Shown one piece after another: positions 49,738-58,653 of a stretch of DNA of 64,000 nucleotides. The notes below the pieces were generated by a model. That model searched no databases and was not told the origin of the DNA. It saw nothing but the letters and a program-made list of their open reading frames with translations. The DNA comes from an uncultured Eubacteriales bacterium. Its GTDB lineage: Bacteria; Bacillota; Clostridia; Oscillospirales; Acutalibacteraceae. The stretch lies in assembly GCA_934462705.1 (NCBI GenBank), contig CAKSIH010000006.1, positions 14,411-78,410 of the forward strand, read 5' to 3'. The stretch's first letter is position 1. The number at the start of each line of letters is the position of its first letter. The position numbers and the translations under genes are program-made.

Positions 49738-50772
49738 TTATTCTAATTCTAAAATATCTTCAAGAACACTACTAACAGAATGTGCCATATATTCAAGATT
49801 TGCAATTAAGTTACTATAATCCATCCTTGTGGGACCAATAATGCCAATAGAGCCTGAATTTTTACCTTTAACAGAATATTTAGTTGCAATCACACTAAAT
49901 TGCTCAAGTTCTTTAAAATGCGTTTCTTTTCCAATAAGTACATTTGTTTTATTTATACTATTATCTAAGAAAAAATCCTCTAGCATATCAGGTTTTTTTA
50001 AAAGCTTAATTACACGCAACGCAGTATCAGGGGAAATTTCTGAAGTTAATAGCAAGTTCATTTGTCCTTCAGTGTAAATATCACATTTCTCAATTTCTCT
50101 TGCAATTACTAAAACTGCATTTAAGATATCGGATATAATATGGCTGTTATCATTAAAAGATTTATTTATAGATTCAATGTAATCTTTTGTTATTTCAGAT
50201 AAAAGAACTCCCATAAAATTTTCGTTTAATACCGAATTAAGTAGCTTTGTAAGATTAAAGTCAATTATAAAAGTACTTTTTAAAAACTTATTTTTAATAG
50301 TTCCAGAAGAAGATAGAACTATAAGCATTGCAGAGTTTGCTCCTATTTTTAAAAATTGAATGCTTTTAACAAAATTTTTTTCTATAGACAAAGCTGTTAC
50401 AACAACAGCGAAATTTGTAATATTTGCTAACAATTTACTTGCATTCTTTAAAATATTTTCTGGACTATCTGTTTTATTTAAAACCATCTCATCTATAAGT
50501 CGTCGATTTTTCTTAGATACGGTTTTTCTTTCCATTAGTTCGTCTACATAAACCCTGTATCCTAATTGTGTCGGTATTCTTCCGGCTGATGTATGAGGCT
50601 GTTTTAAAAGTCCAAATTCGGTAAGTTCTGCCATTTCATTTCTAACAGTAGCAGAAGACAAATTGTTATTAAGCAAAGAACATATAAATTTAGAGCTAAT
50701 CGGGTCACCACTTTTAACATAACCACTTACTATAGAAGCTAGAATTTTCAGTTTTCTTTCAGATAGGTCCAC
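49738..50772 (-). CDS. hrcA: Heat-inducible transcription repressor HrcA
   Basis: 344 residues from GTG 50772, preceded by GGGGGTG at 6 bases. The ATG at 50808 would put coding sequence into the CIRCE arm, so it is rejected. The N-terminal winged helix is LKILASIVSGYVKSGDPISSKFI with SSATVRNEMAELTEFGLLKQPHTSAGRIPT. The rest is the GAF-like and insert domain, ending with IGIIGPTRMDYSNLIANLEY. HrcA binds CIRCE and is kept active by GroEL. It controls its own operon here. Confidence 0.97.
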   Translation of the reverse strand: MDLSERKLKILASIVSGYVKSGDPISSKFICSLLNNNLSSATVRNEMAELTEFGLLKQPHTSAGRIPTQLGYRVYVDELMERKTVSKKNRRLIDEMVLNKTDSPENILKNASKLLANITNFAVVVTALSIEKNFVKSIQFLKIGANSAMLIVLSSSGTIKNKFLKSTFIIDFNLTKLLNSVLNENFMGVLLSEITKDYIESINKSFNDNSHIISDILNAVLVIAREIEKCDIYTEGQMNLLLTSEISPDTALRVIKLLKKPDMLEDFFLDNSINKTNVLIGKETHFKELEQFSVIATKYSVKGKNSGSIGIIGPTRMDYSNLIANLEYMAHSVSSVLEDILELE

Positions 50773-50797
50773 ACATTTCACCCCCGAACAAAAAATA

Positions 50798-50824
50798 TTA
50801 GCACTCATAAAGATTGAGTGCTAA
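50798..50824. promoter_or_regulatory. CIRCE operator (HrcA site)
   Basis: TTAGCACTC, 9 bases (ATAAAGATT), GAGTGCTAA, an exact match to the CIRCE consensus. It lies between the -10 box and the hrcA start, so HrcA binding would block the whole chaperone operon. Confidence 0.98.
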
Positions 50825-50838
50825 CACTCTTTAAAAAT

Positions 50839-50867
50839 AATTTAACATATATTGTTTAAAAAGTCAA
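50839..50867 (-). promoter_or_regulatory. Sigma-A promoter of the hrcA operon
   Basis: On the - strand TTGACT, 17 bases, TAAATT. The start point falls at or near the CIRCE. Confidence 0.75.
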
Positions 50868-50889
50868 TTTTTTAAATGTAAATTATTTG

Positions 50890-51873
50890 TTAACATTTTC
50901 GGAGTGATCGTATATCCTGTCCAATGAAATAAAGCATCATATAAGTTCCCATTAGTCTTGACACCAGTCTTTCGGAATAACTTTTTTGAATTTCTTTTAA
51001 AGAAAGATTAGTGCTTATAATTGTTGGTTTTTCATACATTATTCTTGAATTTATTATATTATACAAAGTTGCATTTGAAAAATTTGTTTGAAATTCTGTT
51101 CCTAGGTCATCCAAAATTAATAGATCACATTCGATTAAATACTGTTCCGTTTCACAGCTATTGCCTTTATTACCATATGAAAACCTTTCTTTTTCCAACT
51201 TAGAAACAATATTTGGGCACGAAGTGTAAATAACGCTAAATCCGCTATTAATTACTGTGTTTGCAATTGCCAATGAAAGATGGGTTTTACCAAGTCCTGT
51301 TGCGCCTTGCATAAATAAGTTTTTTGAAGAAAGAGAAAATCCATTTGCATAATTTTTACAGTAATTAAAAATTTTTTCCATTTTTGTTTTAGGCGCTATA
51401 CCTCGTTCATTTGGCGTTTGTGGGTAAAAATTGAGATTAAAACTTTCAAAAGTACATAATGATAATGGAGATGTTTTATTCAAAGAACTATAAGCTATAT
51501 CCTTTAAAATTCTCTTAAAACACTCACACATCTTTCCATCAACAAACCCGGTGTCATGACATAAATTACAACAATACTCAGGTTCTAAATAGTCAAGAGG
51601 TAAGTTTGCATCTATTAAAATTTGTTCAAGTTCCTTTTGTAAAATTAAATTTTGATGTTTTAGTTCTTCTAATTTTTTATGAACATCAAAACCATTTAAA
51701 ACTGATTTAGCTGCAATAACGGCTGTTCTCGAAAGTGCATTCTCAATTTCCTTAGCTCTTTTAAATCGCTTATAAAAAAGCTGCTTTTTCATCTCATTTT
51801 TTTCATCTTGTTTTTTTCTAATATCGCAAATTACTTTTTCAGCTTGTCTATAAATATCGCTGCTATACCCCAT
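50890..51873 (-). CDS. dnaI: Primosomal helicase loader DnaI/DnaC-like ATPase
   Basis: 327 residues. The N-terminal helical part is followed by a Cys cluster (CCNLCHDTGFVDGKMCECF) that probably binds zinc as in Firmicutes DnaI. The AAA+ domain has Walker A GATGLGKTHLSLAIA, Walker B LLILDDLGTEF and the arginine region RLVSRLMG. It loads the replicative helicase at the origin or during restart. It lies 33 bases after dnaD and shares its direction, the usual Clostridia pair. Confidence 0.9.
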   Translation of the reverse strand: MGYSSDIYRQAEKVICDIRKKQDEKNEMKKQLFYKRFKRAKEIENALSRTAVIAAKSVLNGFDVHKKLEELKHQNLILQKELEQILIDANLPLDYLEPEYCCNLCHDTGFVDGKMCECFKRILKDIAYSSLNKTSPLSLCTFESFNLNFYPQTPNERGIAPKTKMEKIFNYCKNYANGFSLSSKNLFMQGATGLGKTHLSLAIANTVINSGFSVIYTSCPNIVSKLEKERFSYGNKGNSCETEQYLIECDLLILDDLGTEFQTNFSNATLYNIINSRIMYEKPTIISTNLSLKEIQKSYSERLVSRLMGTYMMLYFIGQDIRSLRKC

Positions 51874-51905
51874 AAAGTAAATTTTCCCCCCATTTAAAAC
51901 AAGGT

Positions 51906-52910
51906 CTATACAAACATATCCATTTTTTCAAATTCTTCAATGTTATAAGATGGTGAATGTGAATATTTTTTGCCATTTGATTTTAAAGACTGTTTTTTAT
52001 CATTAACAACATCCGAAATGGTAGATATTCCACTGCTATGCCATCTTTTAATAATGCTGTCAATATATCCCAAAATGTATCGTCCTTTTGAATTCACACA
52101 CCTATCATAAGCTTCTTTTATTAAATCTGACGATATCTTCCAATCGTTAATCCAACGATTGGAAGCTTCTTGTTCTTTTGATGATGGAGATCTATGTTCT
52201 ATTCCCAAGATTTTTTCAACAATATTCCATGCCTGGTTATATTTTTCAAGTTGTCTTAACTTATTTTCAGCCTTTTGAACGGTATCTATTTCTTCATTTC
52301 CCCAAGAAATAGCTATTTTTTCTATGTACCTCATGTTGCCCTTTCCGATGCTTACAGCATATTGCATTAACATTAATATAACATCAATTGGAAGACCATC
52401 AGTATCGTGAAGCATTAATAGGGTTGCACTGTCTCCATTTGAAATAGGTCTTGACAAAATGATTTGCGCTTCCTGCATCAAAAAAGCAATTTCCGCAGAC
52501 TCTTTGATTCTTTGTGCAACAAAAAGATTATCAGGTTTTTGAGGTCTTGAAAGAAGCCTGGATTTTTGACTAGTTTCATCAGAAATAATAGATTCAGTTT
52601 TCTTTGTTTCTAAAGGTTTATTTACATTACATGATGCACTCTCTTGAGAAGGAAACGGTATTATGGTGTCATCATTTTTCGAAATAAGCTTTGTTTCAAT
52701 CCAATATTGTAATGAATCTTTTACATCTACAGGATGCATAGATAAAAAAGATGCTATATCATCGTAGGATAAATTTTCACCTGCGTGTCGCAAAACAAAC
52801 AATAAAACTTTTAATTGTGCGCAGCCTGCAAGTTTTATATGCTCGTCAACCACACAAGAAGGAACGGCAAATATAGTGTTCCACTGACCAAGATTTATAG
52901 ATAAACTCAT
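51906..52910 (-). CDS. DnaD-domain replication initiation protein
   Basis: 334 residues. The N-terminal winged-helix region is NTIFAVPSCVVDEHIKLAGCAQLKVLLFVLRHAGENLSY in segments. It is followed by two DnaD-like helical domains (about 125-210 and 225-300). The last helix of each shows the YxxR-type pattern (GNMRYIEKIAISW and GRYILGYIDSIIKRWHSSG). Such DnaD/DnaB-like proteins remodel DNA at the origin and help DnaI load helicase. GAGGTGT precedes the ATG. Confidence 0.9.
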   Translation of the reverse strand: MSLSINLGQWNTIFAVPSCVVDEHIKLAGCAQLKVLLFVLRHAGENLSYDDIASFLSMHPVDVKDSLQYWIETKLISKNDDTIIPFPSQESASCNVNKPLETKKTESIISDETSQKSRLLSRPQKPDNLFVAQRIKESAEIAFLMQEAQIILSRPISNGDSATLLMLHDTDGLPIDVILMLMQYAVSIGKGNMRYIEKIAISWGNEEIDTVQKAENKLRQLEKYNQAWNIVEKILGIEHRSPSSKEQEASNRWINDWKISSDLIKEAYDRCVNSKGRYILGYIDSIIKRWHSSGISTISDVVNDKKQSLKSNGKKYSHSPSYNIEEFEKMDMFV

Positions 52911-52930
52911 TTAAAATACACCTCAAAATT

Positions 52931-52939
52931 ATTATATCA
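52931..52939 (-). promoter_or_regulatory. Extended -10 promoter of dnaD-dnaI
   Basis: The - strand reads TGATATAAT, TG plus a consensus -10, about 20 bases before the dnaD ATG. The -35 is poor. Confidence 0.5.
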
Positions 52940-52970
52940 TATTTTTAATCTTTAAAGAATATATTTTTAT

Positions 52971-52999
52971 TTGACAATTAGCACGCGAAAAATTACAAT
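52971..52999 (+). promoter_or_regulatory. Sigma-A promoter of the TSCPD gene
   Basis: TTGACA, 17 bases, TACAAT. Transcription should start near 53006, 25 bases before the ATG. Confidence 0.82.
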
Positions 53000-53030
53000 T
53001 TTAAATATACATCAAATAGGAGGCTTTTTT

Positions 53031-53306
53031 ATGACTTATACTTATTCTACAAAGGGGACTTGCGCAAAAAAGATTTTTATAGAAACGGAAGGAGATATAA
53101 TAAAAGATGTACAATTTGTTGGTGGTTGCAATGGAAATACGCAAGGAATAGCATCATTGGTTAAGGGTATGAATATAAAGGAGGTTATAAAAAGATGCAA
53201 AAACATAGATTGTAACAGTAGGGGAACGTCTTGCCCAGATCAACTTGCAAAAGCTCTTGAAGAAATACAACTTAAATTAAACGAAGAAGCCGTTCTGTAC
53301 AAATAG
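53031..53306 (+). CDS. TSCPD-domain protein (TIGR03905-like)
   Basis: 91 residues from ATG 53031 (AGGAGG 7 bases upstream). The protein is a single TSCPD domain: YSTKGTCAKKI, GGCNGNTQGIASLVKGM and the naming motif GTSCPDQLAKALEEI. The same domain ends some ribonucleotide reductases. This stand-alone family has no proven job. The three conserved Cys regions suggest metal or redox chemistry. The terminator overlaps the stop. Confidence 0.92.
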   Translation: MTYTYSTKGTCAKKIFIETEGDIIKDVQFVGGCNGNTQGIASLVKGMNIKEVIKRCKNIDCNSRGTSCPDQLAKALEEIQLKLNEEAVLYK

Positions 53307-53325
53307 ATACAGAGCGGCTTTTATT
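53287..53325. terminator. Terminator after the TSCPD gene, overlapping its stop
   Basis: AAGCCGTTCTGTA and TACAGAGCGGCTT form a 13-bp stem (one G-U pair) followed by TTATTT. It can also end the converging rodA transcript. Confidence 0.82.
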
Positions 53326-53330
53326 TAAAT

Positions 53331-54482
53331 TTATCGTTTTAAGGCATTATTAACATCTTTGTCCTGACGCTGCATATAAACACTTTGAATTATTCCTATA
53401 CCTAAGTAAAAACACGCAGACGAGGATCCGCCGGCACTAAAAAATGGAAGAGTAACACCCATAACAGGCAAAACGCTAAGGCACATTCCTAGATTAAAAA
53501 TAGTTTGAGATGCTATTAGCCCCAAAAAACCGAAACACATATAAGTTCCTATTTTATCACATGAATACGTTGCTATTTGTAATGTTCTAAACAATAAAGC
53601 AAAAAGAATTATAATTATTGCGATGCAACCAATAAAACCAAGTTCTTCACCTGCCACCGAAAAAATAAAATCACTTTCTTGAATAGGCACAGCATTATAT
53701 CCTACTCTAGGCCCGGAAAATAACCCATATCCCCAAAGTCCACCCGAACCTATAGAAAGTTTTCCCTGTATTTGCTGAAATCCCATTCCCAATGGATCTG
53801 ACTCAGGATTAAACTGGCATAAAATTCTTTGTTTTTGGTATTCAGCGAAAACATGGTTCCATAGAATTGGAACAGACAAAATTAAAACAGCAAAAACTAT
53901 TCCAAAATACCTTATCTGAACACCGGCAGCAAATGACATGAATAAAAACATAAAAAAGAATATAGCAGCAGCACCGTCATCTCCTTGAAGATGTGTAAGC
54001 AGCATGGGAACAAGAGCATGAGCAGCTAACAAAAGTACGTTTGTGAAAGATTTTAATTTGTCGTGTGTTTTTAAGTAATCTAGATGTTTTGAAAAAGTAA
54101 CAATAAACCCGATTTTTGCAAGTTCAGAGGGTTGAAAAGTGATTCCTCCCGGTAAAACAAGCCAAGCCCTTGCGTCTACACCGGAGTTTCCTGTAACGGA
54201 TTTTCCAAAAATCAATGTACACAAAATGAGGAAAATGCATACTCCTGCTACCCAGTACCATTTATTAGCCAAAAATCTGTAATCTGATTTAGTTATAAGC
54301 CATGCACCGACATACCCTAAAACTATTGCTATAAATTGTGTTTTAAAGTAATTAAAATTACTGGTTCTAGAAACACTTAAAAGCAAGGCGAGCGAAAAAA
54401 CTGACATAACAAAAGAAATTATCCATAAAATGATGTCCGTTCTTTTAAAGTAATCTTTGTTTTTTTCTAAAAAGCGTGCCAT
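53331..54482 (-). CDS. rodA: SEDS peptidoglycan glycosyltransferase, RodA type
   Basis: 383 residues with about ten transmembrane helices. Family segments are ARAWLVLPGGITFQPSELAKI, THLQGDDGAAAIFF, GSGGLWGYGLFSGP, FIFSVAGEELGFIG and PVMGVTLPFFSAGGSS. SEDS proteins polymerise lipid II with a class B PBP. Sequence features and lone position fit RodA better than FtsW, but the split is not certain, as neither mreBCD nor murG is here. GGAGGTAG lies 6 bases before the ATG. Confidence 0.88.
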   Translation of the reverse strand: MARFLEKNKDYFKRTDIILWIISFVMSVFSLALLLSVSRTSNFNYFKTQFIAIVLGYVGAWLITKSDYRFLANKWYWVAGVCIFLILCTLIFGKSVTGNSGVDARAWLVLPGGITFQPSELAKIGFIVTFSKHLDYLKTHDKLKSFTNVLLLAAHALVPMLLTHLQGDDGAAAIFFFMFLFMSFAAGVQIRYFGIVFAVLILSVPILWNHVFAEYQKQRILCQFNPESDPLGMGFQQIQGKLSIGSGGLWGYGLFSGPRVGYNAVPIQESDFIFSVAGEELGFIGCIAIIIILFALLFRTLQIATYSCDKIGTYMCFGFLGLIASQTIFNLGMCLSVLPVMGVTLPFFSAGGSSSACFYLGIGIIQSVYMQRQDKDVNNALKR

Positions 54483-54503
54483 AAATCTACCTCCAACAAA
54501 ACA

Positions 54504-54532
54504 ATTATATTATGATTAAAAAAATAGTTCAA
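54504..54532 (-). promoter_or_regulatory. Sigma-A promoter of rodA
   Basis: On the - strand TTGAAC, 17 bases, TATAAT, with the start point about 15 bases before the ATG. Confidence 0.8.
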
Positions 54533-54585
54533 GGTATAAAACATTTTAATAAGTTAAAATAGCACTTTAAGTAAAGTTTTAATTA

Positions 54586-54594
54586 TGTTATAAT
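54586..54594 (+). promoter_or_regulatory. Extended -10 promoter of fhs
   Basis: TGTTATAAT, an extended -10. The -35 (TTTAAG, 54566-54571) is weak. Confidence 0.55.
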
Positions 54595-54624
54595 TAAGAA
54601 AATAAATTTAGGGGGCTTAAAATA

Positions 54625-56289
54625 TTGCACGATATAGAAATCGCTCAAAAAACAAAAATGAAGCCGATTAGCGAAATAGCATCTGAAATAAATATTAGAG
54701 AGCAGGAACTTGAACTTTACGGAAAATACAAAGCAAAAATAAACAATGAAATTTATAATAGATTAAAAAATAAAAAAGATGGAAAATTAGTGCTTGTAAC
54801 AGCGATAAATCCAACCCCGGCTGGTGAAGGAAAAACAACAACGACTATAGGTCTTGGTCAGGCCATGAAGAAAATCAACCAAAATGCAATAATAGCCTTA
54901 AGAGAACCATCTTTAGGTCCTGTTTTTGGTATTAAAGGCGGAGCGACAGGTGGAGGATATTCGCAGGTTGTACCAATGGAGGACATAAATCTTCATTTTA
55001 CAGGAGACATGCATGCAATAACTTCAGCGAATAATTTATTATGTGCTATGCTTGATAACCATCTACAGCAAGGGAATGAATTGAACATTGACTCACGTAG
55101 GGTTTTAATCAAAAGGTGTCTTGATATAAATGACAGAGCATTGAGAAATTTAATCATAGGTTTAGGTGGCAAAGTAAACGGAGTTCCACGGGAAGATGGT
55201 TTTATTATAACAGTTGCAAGTGAAGTTATGGCTATATTATGTTTGGCAAGTGATATTATTGATTTAAAAAATAGGCTTGGAAACATTTTGGTAGCATATG
55301 ATTATGATGGAAATCCTATTTTTGCAAAAAACTTAAAAGCAGAAGGTGCTATGGCAACTTTGTTAAAAGACGCTTTTATGCCGAATTTAGTTCAAACCTT
55401 AGAAGGAACACCGGTAATAATGCATGGTGGGCCTTTTGCCAATATAGCACATGGTTGTAATTCTATAAGAGCAACAAAGCTTGCGCTAAAACTTGCAGAT
55501 TATTGCATAACAGAGGCAGGTTTTGGATCTGATCTTGGTGCTGAAAAATTTTTTGATATAAAATGCAGATTTGGAAATTTAAAGCCATCTGCAGTCATTG
55601 TTGTTGCAACTATCAGAGCCCTTAAATATAATGGTGGGATAAAAAAAGAAAATTTAAAAGAAGAAAACTTGGATGCACTAAGTAAAGGACTATGTAATCT
55701 TGGGCGTCATGTAATAAACATGAAAAAATATGGTATTCCGGTTATCGTTGCAATCAATAAATTTGAAAGTGACAGCAAAAGGGAACTTCTTATGCTAAAA
55801 AATTATTGCGAAAATTTACAAGTTCCATTCTCATTATCTGAGGTCTTTGAAAAAGGTGGAAATGGTGGACTTGAATTAGCAAAGCTTGTTTGTGAGGCAT
55901 GTGAAAAACCATCTGATTTTAAACCAATTTATAACCTTGATTTACCTTTGAAAGAAAAAATAAATATAATTGCAAGTGATATTTACGGAGCAGCAAAGGT
56001 AGTTTATACAGCTAATGCTGAAAAGTCAATAGAAAATATTGAAACCTTGTTTGGACATTACATGCCCATATGTATTGCTAAAACTCAATATTCATTTTCG
56101 GATAATTCAAAACTTCTGGGCTCTCCTAAGGATTTTAACATTACTGTAAAAGACGTAAAAATATCAAATGGCGCTGGGTTTATTGTAGTATTTACAGGAG
56201 ATATTATGACTATGCCTGGCCTTCCCAAAATACCGGCTGCAAATAGCATTGATATAAACAATGATAGCATTGTATCCGGCTTATTTTGA
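54625..56289 (+). CDS. fhs: Formate-tetrahydrofolate ligase
   Basis: 554 residues from TTG 54625 (GGGGG 9 bases upstream). It joins formate to THF with ATP, feeding one-carbon units to purines or the Wood-Ljungdahl route. The P-loop is TPAGEGKTTTTIGLGQA, followed by REPSLGPVFGIKGGATGGGY in segments, then HFTGDMHAITSANNLL, FANIAHGCNSIRAT, ITEAGFGSDLGAEKFFDIKCR and PGLPKIPAA at the end. Clostridia use this monofunctional form. folD is not in the window. Confidence 0.96.
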   Translation: MHDIEIAQKTKMKPISEIASEINIREQELELYGKYKAKINNEIYNRLKNKKDGKLVLVTAINPTPAGEGKTTTTIGLGQAMKKINQNAIIALREPSLGPVFGIKGGATGGGYSQVVPMEDINLHFTGDMHAITSANNLLCAMLDNHLQQGNELNIDSRRVLIKRCLDINDRALRNLIIGLGGKVNGVPREDGFIITVASEVMAILCLASDIIDLKNRLGNILVAYDYDGNPIFAKNLKAEGAMATLLKDAFMPNLVQTLEGTPVIMHGGPFANIAHGCNSIRATKLALKLADYCITEAGFGSDLGAEKFFDIKCRFGNLKPSAVIVVATIRALKYNGGIKKENLKEENLDALSKGLCNLGRHVINMKKYGIPVIVAINKFESDSKRELLMLKNYCENLQVPFSLSEVFEKGGNGGLELAKLVCEACEKPSDFKPIYNLDLPLKEKINIIASDIYGAAKVVYTANAEKSIENIETLFGHYMPICIAKTQYSFSDNSKLLGSPKDFNITVKDVKISNGAGFIVVFTGDIMTMPGLPKIPAANSIDINNDSIVSGLF

Positions 56290-56319
56290 AAGAAATGACA
56301 TGAAAGAGGCGAAAAATAA

Positions 56320-56745
56320 GTGTTAAGTACAAAAAGCAATTCATGTTTAGAAACGGAACAACTTGGTGAAAAATTAGCCAATAAGCTAAATGGCAATGAA
56401 ATAATTGCACTGTACGGGGATTTGGGAGCAGGAAAAACTGCTTTAACAAGGGGAATTTGCAAAGGTCTTGATGTAAAAAATAGCGTATCTAGTCCGACCT
56501 ATGCAATAGTGAATGAATATTCGGGGAAGTTTACAGTTTATCATTTTGATATGTATAGGGTAAAAAGTATAGATGATTTATATTCCACCGGATATTTTGA
56601 CTATATTGACAACGGCATACTCATAATTGAGTGGAGTGAAAATATAGATTCTATATTACCTGAAAATGTAATTAAAATAAACATAAGTTACGGCAAAAAG
56701 GAAAATGAGAGAATAATTCAGATTGAAGGGATTGAGAATATATGA
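56320..56745 (+). CDS. tsaE: tRNA threonylcarbamoyladenosine biosynthesis ATPase TsaE
   Basis: 141 residues. Walker A is LYGDLGAGKTALTRGI, then SSPTYAIVNEY, and Walker B-like IIEWSENI. TsaE works with TsaB and TsaD to make t6A37 in tRNA. GTG start with AGAGG upstream. It overlaps tsaB by 4 bases. tsaD is elsewhere. Confidence 0.94.
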   Translation: MLSTKSNSCLETEQLGEKLANKLNGNEIIALYGDLGAGKTALTRGICKGLDVKNSVSSPTYAIVNEYSGKFTVYHFDMYRVKSIDDLYSTGYFDYIDNGILIIEWSENIDSILPENVIKINISYGKKENERIIQIEGIENI

Positions 56746-57458
56746 AAATTCTTGCAATGGATTCATCGGCAAAAGCGGCATCCGTTGCTATACTTGAAGA
56801 TGATAAGCTCATTGGTGAAACCTTTATAAATGTAAAGTTAACACATAGTCAAACTTTAATGAGTATGACTGAAGATTTGCTTAAAAACACGCAAATAAGC
56901 ATTCATGAAATAGATGCTTTTGCAGTATCTGCAGGTCCTGGTTCATTTACCGGTGTGCGAATAGGCATCTCGTGTATAAAGGGACTGGCTATGCCTGAGA
57001 ATAAACCGTGCATACCAGTTTCAACATTATATTCAATGGCTTATAATTTTATTGATGCTAATGCAATAATATGTGCTGTAATGGATGCACGATGTAATCA
57101 GGTTTACAATGCTATGTTTGATATTTTTAATGGCAGAATTACAAGATTAACAGAGGATAGAACGATATCAATTGAAGAATTATATGAAGAAATAAAAAAA
57201 ACTGAAAAAAAAGTAATTTTTGTTGGAGATGGAACGGAAATATGTTATAATAAAAAAGATAACATAAAAAACAATATAAAGATTGCTCCTGAAAATAGAA
57301 GGTATCAACGTGCAAGCGGAGTGGCTTTTTCAAGTTATGAACTTTTAAAAAATGGTGAAATGTCAAATTGTGAAGATATTAATCCAGTTTATTTAAGAAT
57401 ACCTCAGGCAGAACGAGAATTTAATAAAAAATCAAATTTAAAGGAGCAGATATCATGA
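56742..57458 (+). CDS. tsaB: tRNA threonylcarbamoyladenosine biosynthesis protein TsaB
   Basis: 238 residues of the ASKHA fold: MKILAMDSSAKAASVAIL, THSQTLMSMTEDLL, and VSAGPGSFTGVRIGISCIKGLA, the TsaB motif, then ICAVMDARCNQVY. TsaB is the inactive partner that positions TsaD and binds TsaE. No fused RimI domain is present. It overlaps both tsaE and rpiB by 4 bases. Confidence 0.93.
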   Translation: MKILAMDSSAKAASVAILEDDKLIGETFINVKLTHSQTLMSMTEDLLKNTQISIHEIDAFAVSAGPGSFTGVRIGISCIKGLAMPENKPCIPVSTLYSMAYNFIDANAIICAVMDARCNQVYNAMFDIFNGRITRLTEDRTISIEELYEEIKKTEKKVIFVGDGTEICYNKKDNIKNNIKIAPENRRYQRASGVAFSSYELLKNGEMSNCEDINPVYLRIPQAEREFNKKSNLKEQIS

Positions 57459-57904
57459 TAGCATTGGGATGTGATCACGGAGGATTAAATTTAAAAAAAG
57501 CTATAGCGAATTATTTTGACAGTAAAGCTATACCTTATAAAGATTTTGGCACGTTTACCGAAGAATCTGTTGACTATGCGCCGATAGCCTATAAAGTAGC
57601 TAAATCTGTTGCAGATGGTATTTGCGATAAAGGTATTTTATGCTGCGGTACAGGTATTGGAATATCTATAGCTGCAAATAAAGTAAAAAAAATTCGGGCC
57701 GCTGTTTGTACAGATGAGTTCACTACAGAAATGACTAGAAAACACAATGATGCGAACATTTTGTGTTTAGGTGGAAGAGTTATTAGTAGCGATAAAGCTT
57801 TAAATCTTGTAAAAATATTTTTAACCACTGACTTTGAGGGCGGTAGACATTCTCGCAGAATAGATCAAATTTCTAAGATAGAAAATGGCGAGATGGATAT
57901 ATAA
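57455..57904 (+). CDS. rpiB: Ribose-5-phosphate isomerase B
   Basis: 149 residues. RpiB interconverts ribose 5-phosphate and ribulose 5-phosphate. Active-site parts are MIALGCDHGGLNLKKAI, GILCCGTGIGISIAANK (catalytic Cys) and NDANILCLGGRVI. AAGGAG lies 8 bases before the ATG. It precedes upp, which uses PRPP made from ribose 5-phosphate, an order common in Clostridia. Confidence 0.95.
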   Translation: MIALGCDHGGLNLKKAIANYFDSKAIPYKDFGTFTEESVDYAPIAYKVAKSVADGICDKGILCCGTGIGISIAANKVKKIRAAVCTDEFTTEMTRKHNDANILCLGGRVISSDKALNLVKIFLTTDFEGGRHSRRIDQISKIENGEMDI

Positions 57905-57935
57905 AAGTAAAAAATTTGTTAAAGGTTGTGTTAAT

Positions 57936-58577
57936 ATGAAAAAAAAGGATAATAGAATTTTTATAATGGATCATCCACTTATACAGCATAAAATTTCTCT
58001 TTTAAGATATAAGCATACAGGATCAAAGGAATTTCGTGAATTAGTCGGAGAAATTGCGATGCTTATGTGTTATGAATCAACAAGAGACTTGCCACTAAAA
58101 GAGGTAGATATTGAAACCCCCGTTGCAGTAGCAAAAACTAACGTTTTAGCAGGAAGAAAACTTGCATTTATTCCCATACTTAGAGCAGGACTTGGAATGG
58201 TCGACGGGGTAACAACTTTGATTCCAGCCGCAAAGGTCGGACATATAGGATTGTATAGGGACCCTGAAACTCTAAAACCGAAGGAATATTTTAATAAACT
58301 TCCTTCCGATATTACAGAAAGAGATGTAATAGTACTTGATCCGATGTTAGCAACTGGAGGATCTGCTATTGATGCTATAGATATTATAAAAAGGAGCAAT
58401 CCTAAGAGCATCAAATTTATGTGTATAATAGCTGCCCCTGAAGGTATTGAAGCATTAGTTGAAGCTCATCCGGATGTCCAGATTTACTGTGCAGCTCTTG
58501 ATGAAAGACTAAATGAACATGGTTATATTGTTCCTGGACTTGGCGATGCTGGTGATAGGATTTTTGGCACAAAATAG
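57936..58577 (+). CDS. upp: Uracil phosphoribosyltransferase
   Basis: 213 residues from ATG 57936; the in-frame ATG at 57885 lies within rpiB and adds a segment without family likeness. Upp salvages uracil to UMP with PRPP. HPLIQHKISLLR near the start, PILRAGLGMVDG, and the PRPP loop VLDPMLATGGSAIDAI, with the C-terminal PGLGDAGDRIFGTK, mark the family. Confidence 0.96.
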   Translation: MKKKDNRIFIMDHPLIQHKISLLRYKHTGSKEFRELVGEIAMLMCYESTRDLPLKEVDIETPVAVAKTNVLAGRKLAFIPILRAGLGMVDGVTTLIPAAKVGHIGLYRDPETLKPKEYFNKLPSDITERDVIVLDPMLATGGSAIDAIDIIKRSNPKSIKFMCIIAAPEGIEALVEAHPDVQIYCAALDERLNEHGYIVPGLGDAGDRIFGTK

Positions 58578-58622
58578 AATCCTTTAATAGTATAAATATT
58601 ACAGAGCGAAGGCTTTAATATT

Positions 58623-58646
58623 CTCAATAAAATTTTTATTATTGAG
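58623..58646 (+). promoter_or_regulatory. Small hairpin before the CmpB-like gene
   Basis: CTCAATAA and TTATTGAG form an 8-bp stem with an 8-base loop. Its far arm overlaps the TTGAGGTGG ribosome site, so it could lower translation. A weak signal. Confidence 0.35.
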
Positions 58647-58653
58647 GTGGAAT